Below the pieces are notes generated by a model. It ran no database searches and was not told the DNA's origin. It saw only the letters and a program-made list of their open reading frames with translations. Below are positions 61,552 through 64,000 of a stretch of DNA of 64,000 nucleotides, one piece after another; positions within the stretch are counted from its first letter, which is position 1, and every line of letters begins with the position of its first letter. Origin of the DNA: JAAZGD01 sp034003765. Lineage in GTDB: Bacteria > Bacillota > Clostridia > Peptostreptococcales > Anaerovoracaceae. A program made the position numbers and the translations under genes. Location: NCBI GenBank assembly GCA_034003765.1, contig JAVEXZ010000001.1, positions 1 to 64,000 on the forward strand, written 5' to 3'.

Positions 61552-62343
61552 TTAAATGTCTCGAAAACCATGTTTAATGAATATGGCTTTCCCTTCCTCT
61601 GATTTCAAGAAGTCTAGGAATAATTGAGCGAGTTCTTCTTTGTCTGTGAAGTTCAAAACACATGCAGGTACTTTGTCCATAAGGTTTTGTTCTGCAGGGA
61701 TTTCTATTACCTCAATCTCGGAATTTCCAACCCCATTGTCTGCCCAAACCAAGCCAGCATCTCCCTGCCCTAGGCTAATTTGAGTTACAATTTCGTTTAC
61801 TGTCACTGCTCTTGCAACTACATTTGCATTTACTTGTGTTAATAAACCGTTTTTGTCAAAGATTTTTTCACCCTTTTTACCAATTGCATTTGACTGGGTA
61901 TCACCTAAAATTAGTTTCATCCCAGGCTTAGCCATATCTTCTAAACTTGTAATTCCTCCAGGATTCCCCTTTGGAACTGCTATGGCAGGAATATGGTAAA
62001 CAAGTTCAAAGCATTCTTCTGTAAAAGCTTTCCCCAAGGCTATGTCTGCATCATTCATAGAGCCACCAACAAAAACATCTCCCGTTTTATTGATTTCCAT
62101 TTGGCCTAAGAGTTGAGCACAACCTCCGTAATTAAGCTGTATTGTAGCTCCATAATTTTCTTCAAAAGCCAGGCCGATTTCATCCATAGCTTTGCTAAGT
62201 CCTGCTCCGCTATAAACCAACAAGCTTTCACCTTGAAATTCAAGATTACCACCAGGATCCGAAGCAACCTTACCACCACTACATGCCATTAATCCCACTG
62301 CTAAAATCCCTAGCAACATAGCTGTCAATATTCTTTTCTTCAT
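61552..62343 (-). CDS. Molybdate/tungstate-binding lipoprotein (ModA/WtpA-like)
   Basis: A 263-residue extracellular binding protein with a signal and lipobox LMAC (Cys21). LLVYSGAGLSKAMDEIGLAFEE, LNYGGCAQLLGQME and GDVFVGGSMNDADIA match the ModA fold, with the Ser/Gly ligand-binding loops. The start at 62343 follows AAGGAGAATCTTAAA; ten more in-frame codons upstream lack a ribosome site. It leads the transporter operon and has its own sigma-A promoter. Confidence 0.88.
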   Translation of the reverse strand: MKKRILTAMLLGILAVGLMACSGGKVASDPGGNLEFQGESLLVYSGAGLSKAMDEIGLAFEENYGATIQLNYGGCAQLLGQMEINKTGDVFVGGSMNDADIALGKAFTEECFELVYHIPAIAVPKGNPGGITSLEDMAKPGMKLILGDTQSNAIGKKGEKIFDKNGLLTQVNANVVARAVTVNEIVTQISLGQGDAGLVWADNGVGNSEIEVIEIPAEQNLMDKVPACVLNFTDKEELAQLFLDFLKSEEGKAIFIKHGFRDI

Positions 62344-62470
62344 TTTAAGATTCTCCTTGTTCAAAATTACCAATATTGTTATTCTCTTATTTTTAGTTTA
62401 ATCGGAATGAGTTTTTGATAGGTGTATCGACACCTCTTTACTACTCGAACTAACTCAACCAAACACAGAC

Positions 62471-62499
62471 AATATAAAACAAATTCAACTATTAGTCAA
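62471..62499 (-). promoter_or_regulatory. Promoter of the oxyanion transporter operon
   Basis: Minus-strand TTGACT (62499-62494), 17-bp spacer, TATATT (62476-62471). The leader that follows contains AGGTGT-CGAT-ACACCT, a possible operator or hairpin near 62425-62440. The rest of the 378-bp gap (62344-62721) holds the next gene's terminator and AT-rich DNA; no Moco riboswitch was recognised. Confidence 0.6.
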
Positions 62500-62653
62500 T
62501 AGGGCTTTTAGTGCTTACCAAAAAAAACATTTATAATTGGCCCTCAAAACCTAGATCACATCAGCCTTACAAACTTTATGGATTTTACTTGTTCAAACAG
62601 TAATTTACTTTTTCAATTGACCAAAACATTTATAAATTTGGTAAAGGCCAATA

Positions 62654-62691
62654 AAAAAACACCCACTATTAAATAACTGCCGGTGTTTTTT
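62654..62691 (-). terminator. Intrinsic terminator of the betaine-type transporter operon
   Basis: AAAAAACACC (minus strand, 62691-62682) pairs with GGTGTTTTTT (62663-62654), ending in a T-run, 30 bp after the permease stop. Confidence 0.8.
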
Positions 62692-62721
62692 CGGATACCT
62701 TTATTACTATAAATTCTTAAA

Positions 62722-63456
62722 TTAAGAGTTCCAAATTAATCGTTGCTGTAATTGTTTTAGCAATAACTCTACTATAATTGCAAGCAAGGTAACAGGTATT
62801 GCTCCTTCCAATATTAAAACCATATCAAAAGTTCTAACACCATTTACAACTAATACACCAAGGCCTCCCGCTCCCACTGCAGCCGCTAAAGTTGCAGCAC
62901 TTATATTTATAACAAGGGCAGTCCTAATTCCCCCAAGGATTACATTCATGGCAAGAGGTATCTTAACTTTAGTATATATTTCAAGCTCTGTCATACCCAT
63001 TCCCTTGGCCGCATCTACTATGTCCTTAGGCACTTCGTCAATTCCGATAACCACATTATAAACTATTGGCATCAAGGCATAAACTACAAGGGCTATTAGC
63101 GCTCCTTCTATTCCATAGCCTAGAAGAGGTACTGCAAGAGCCAATAAAGCTGGGGATGGGAAAGCCTGCCCTAAGCTGACTGTCTTTAATAGCAGTTCTT
63201 TGAATTCGCTACCATGGTTTGTAGTTACAAATATTCCTAAAAGGGCTCCAAGAGAAACAGCAATAAGGCTTGATAATAACACCATCCAAATATGCTCAAT
63301 AAAATAAACTACTAATAGAGTACGTGATCCCTCTGTACTTTTGGAAGTAAAAGTTTCATATAAAATAGCTTCGAAGCCTTTGGAGTATATAACCATGACT
63401 GCAAGGACTAAGGCCAAAAAAGCAGGAATAATTAATCCTCGTTTATTTGATTTCAT
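62722..63456 (-). CDS. Osmoprotectant (betaine/choline-type) ABC permease, OpuB/OpuC-like
   Basis: A 244-residue permease with about six helices and the conserved loop VPKDIVDAAKGMGMTELEIYTKVKIPLAM of glycine betaine/choline/carnitine importers (OpuBB/OpuBD, YehW/Y). The ATG at 63456 lies eight bases after GGAAG and overlaps the ATPase gene; a GTG three codons upstream is an alternative. Partner ATPase is upstream. The binding-protein gene is not seen in the window. Confidence 0.85.
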   Translation of the reverse strand: MKSNKRGLIIPAFLALVLAVMVIYSKGFEAILYETFTSKSTEGSRTLLVVYFIEHIWMVLLSSLIAVSLGALLGIFVTTNHGSEFKELLLKTVSLGQAFPSPALLALAVPLLGYGIEGALIALVVYALMPIVYNVVIGIDEVPKDIVDAAKGMGMTELEIYTKVKIPLAMNVILGGIRTALVINISAATLAAAVGAGGLGVLVVNGVRTFDMVLILEGAIPVTLLAIIVELLLKQLQQRLIWNS

Positions 63457-64000
63457 CAATATCACTTCCAGTAATTTTTAAAATATTTTCCCAAGAAATA
63501 CTTCCATTTATTAAAGAAATTCTTTCTTTTCCACTAGTCAACATCGCTACAAGGACCTCTCTCAAAGTAGCGTTTTCATCTAGTGGTTCCTCTTCTAAGA
63601 AGCTAGGTTCAGCATAATCTACTGCAGGCTTCCTCGAAAGAATTGTTAAAATACCCTCTCCTTTGAAAAAATCTTTGACGAAATCATTCTTTGGATGGAG
63701 TACTATTTTTTCTGGTGTATCCACTTGTACTATTTCCCCTTGAAACATTATACATATTCTATCTGCTAGAAGGAGGGCTTCATCTATATCATGGGTCACA
63801 AATACCACTGTCTTTTCCAGTTTTCTTTGAATTTTTCTAAATTCTTTTTGTAGTCTAAGCCTATTTATAGGATCAACTGCTCCAAAGGGCTCATCCATAA
63901 GTAGGATGTCTGGGTCTGAAGCCATTGCTCTTGCAACACCAATTCTTTGTGCTTCACCTCCAGATAATTCAGCGGGTTTCTTGTCTTTATATTTGTCAGG
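63443..64000 (-). CDS. Osmoprotectant-type ABC transporter ATPase, 5' end beyond window
   Basis: The frame is open to the window edge. Visible parts are the signature LSGGEAQRIGVARAM, Walker B ILLMDEPFGAVDP with the H-loop THDIDEALLLADRI, and a C-terminal extension (about 100 residues) where OpuCA-type ATPases have CBS-like or regulatory modules, here short (LREVLVAMLTSGKERISLI). Walker A lies outside the window. It overlaps the permease gene by 14 bp. Confidence 0.85.
   Translation of the reverse strand, partial: PDKYKDKKPAELSGGEAQRIGVARAMASDPDILLMDEPFGAVDPINRLRLQKEFRKIQRKLEKTVVFVTHDIDEALLLADRICIMFQGEIVQVDTPEKIVLHPKNDFVKDFFKGEGILTILSRKPAVDYAEPSFLEEEPLDENATLREVLVAMLTSGKERISLINGSISWENILKITGSDIDEIK

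Noticed and set aside
62344..62721. Molybdenum-cofactor riboswitch upstream of the ModA-like gene
   Set aside because: Only a short AGGTGT/ACACCT hairpin is visible; the multi-stem Moco architecture is not recognisable.

Overview
The window looks like a chromosomal piece of a low-GC, Gram-positive, anaerobic Firmicute of the Clostridia type. This rests on AT-rich DNA with strong Shine-Dalgarno sites and several TTG starts, a Spo0A-type DNA-binding domain, a Bacillus-type SOS box at recA, clostridial gene neighbourhoods (recA-cinA-pgsA-rimO-ftsK; mnmA-iscU-nifS; rpmB-asp23-recG), an SLH-anchored surface protein, a ferredoxin-fused aldo/keto reductase and amino-acid fermentation genes. No tRNA, rRNA, CRISPR array, phage or transposase was recognised.

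Layout. 0.1-5 kb: a free-standing double RNA polymerase alpha-CTD protein, an aldo/keto reductase, and the mnmA-iscU-nifS operon. 5-11 kb: comEA with a lone Spo0A C-terminal domain, then the rplU-rpmA-obgE-radical SAM operon, in which L21 has a long Lys/Ala/Pro tail and L27 lacks the usual Firmicute leader. 11.1-12.5 kb: two adjacent toxin-antitoxin modules (RelBE-like, MazEF) with palindromic control sites. 12.6-21 kb: recA (LexA box), cinA, pgsA, rimO, ftsK, uppP, and asd on the other strand. 22-27 kb: a secreted protein, rpmF, ackA, tmcAL, a coiled-coil protein and coaD. 27.2-32.6 kb: a giant SLH surface-protein gene broken by one in-frame stop and one frameshift, sitting between coaD and rsmD. 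32.8-36.2 kb: rsmD, recG, asp23, rpmB.

36.4-46.4 kb holds an amino-acid catabolic island: two copies of an omega-aminotransferase (GabT-like) plus APC permease unit, and a histidine kinase with an extracellular solute-binding domain paired with a sigma-54 activator. A well matched -24/-12 promoter precedes one gabT copy. The likely logic is sensing an amino acid outside the cell, importing it and transaminating it. 46.5-55 kb: a predicted lipoprotein resembling a catalytically dead PepD, glgP, a nitroreductase, a flavoprotein disulfide reductase and a GGDEF/HD-GYP cyclic-di-GMP protein. 55-58 kb: thiamine pyrophosphokinase, a tandem PII-like protein and a duplicated DUF1538 membrane protein. 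58.1-58.4 kb: a candidate structured RNA with its own promoter and terminator-like hairpin. 58.6-64 kb: a molybdate/tungstate ABC transporter with a DUF364 protein, and a betaine/choline-type ABC transporter running off the window.

The most unusual signal is a recurring one. Several unrelated genes have their 3' end, including the stop codon, copied once or several times just downstream (alpha-CTD gene, pgsA, ackA, glgP) or have tandem repeats beginning exactly at the stop codon (uppP; less clearly the ModC-like gene and the nitroreductase gene). The second strong signal is the structured RNA near 58.3 kb.
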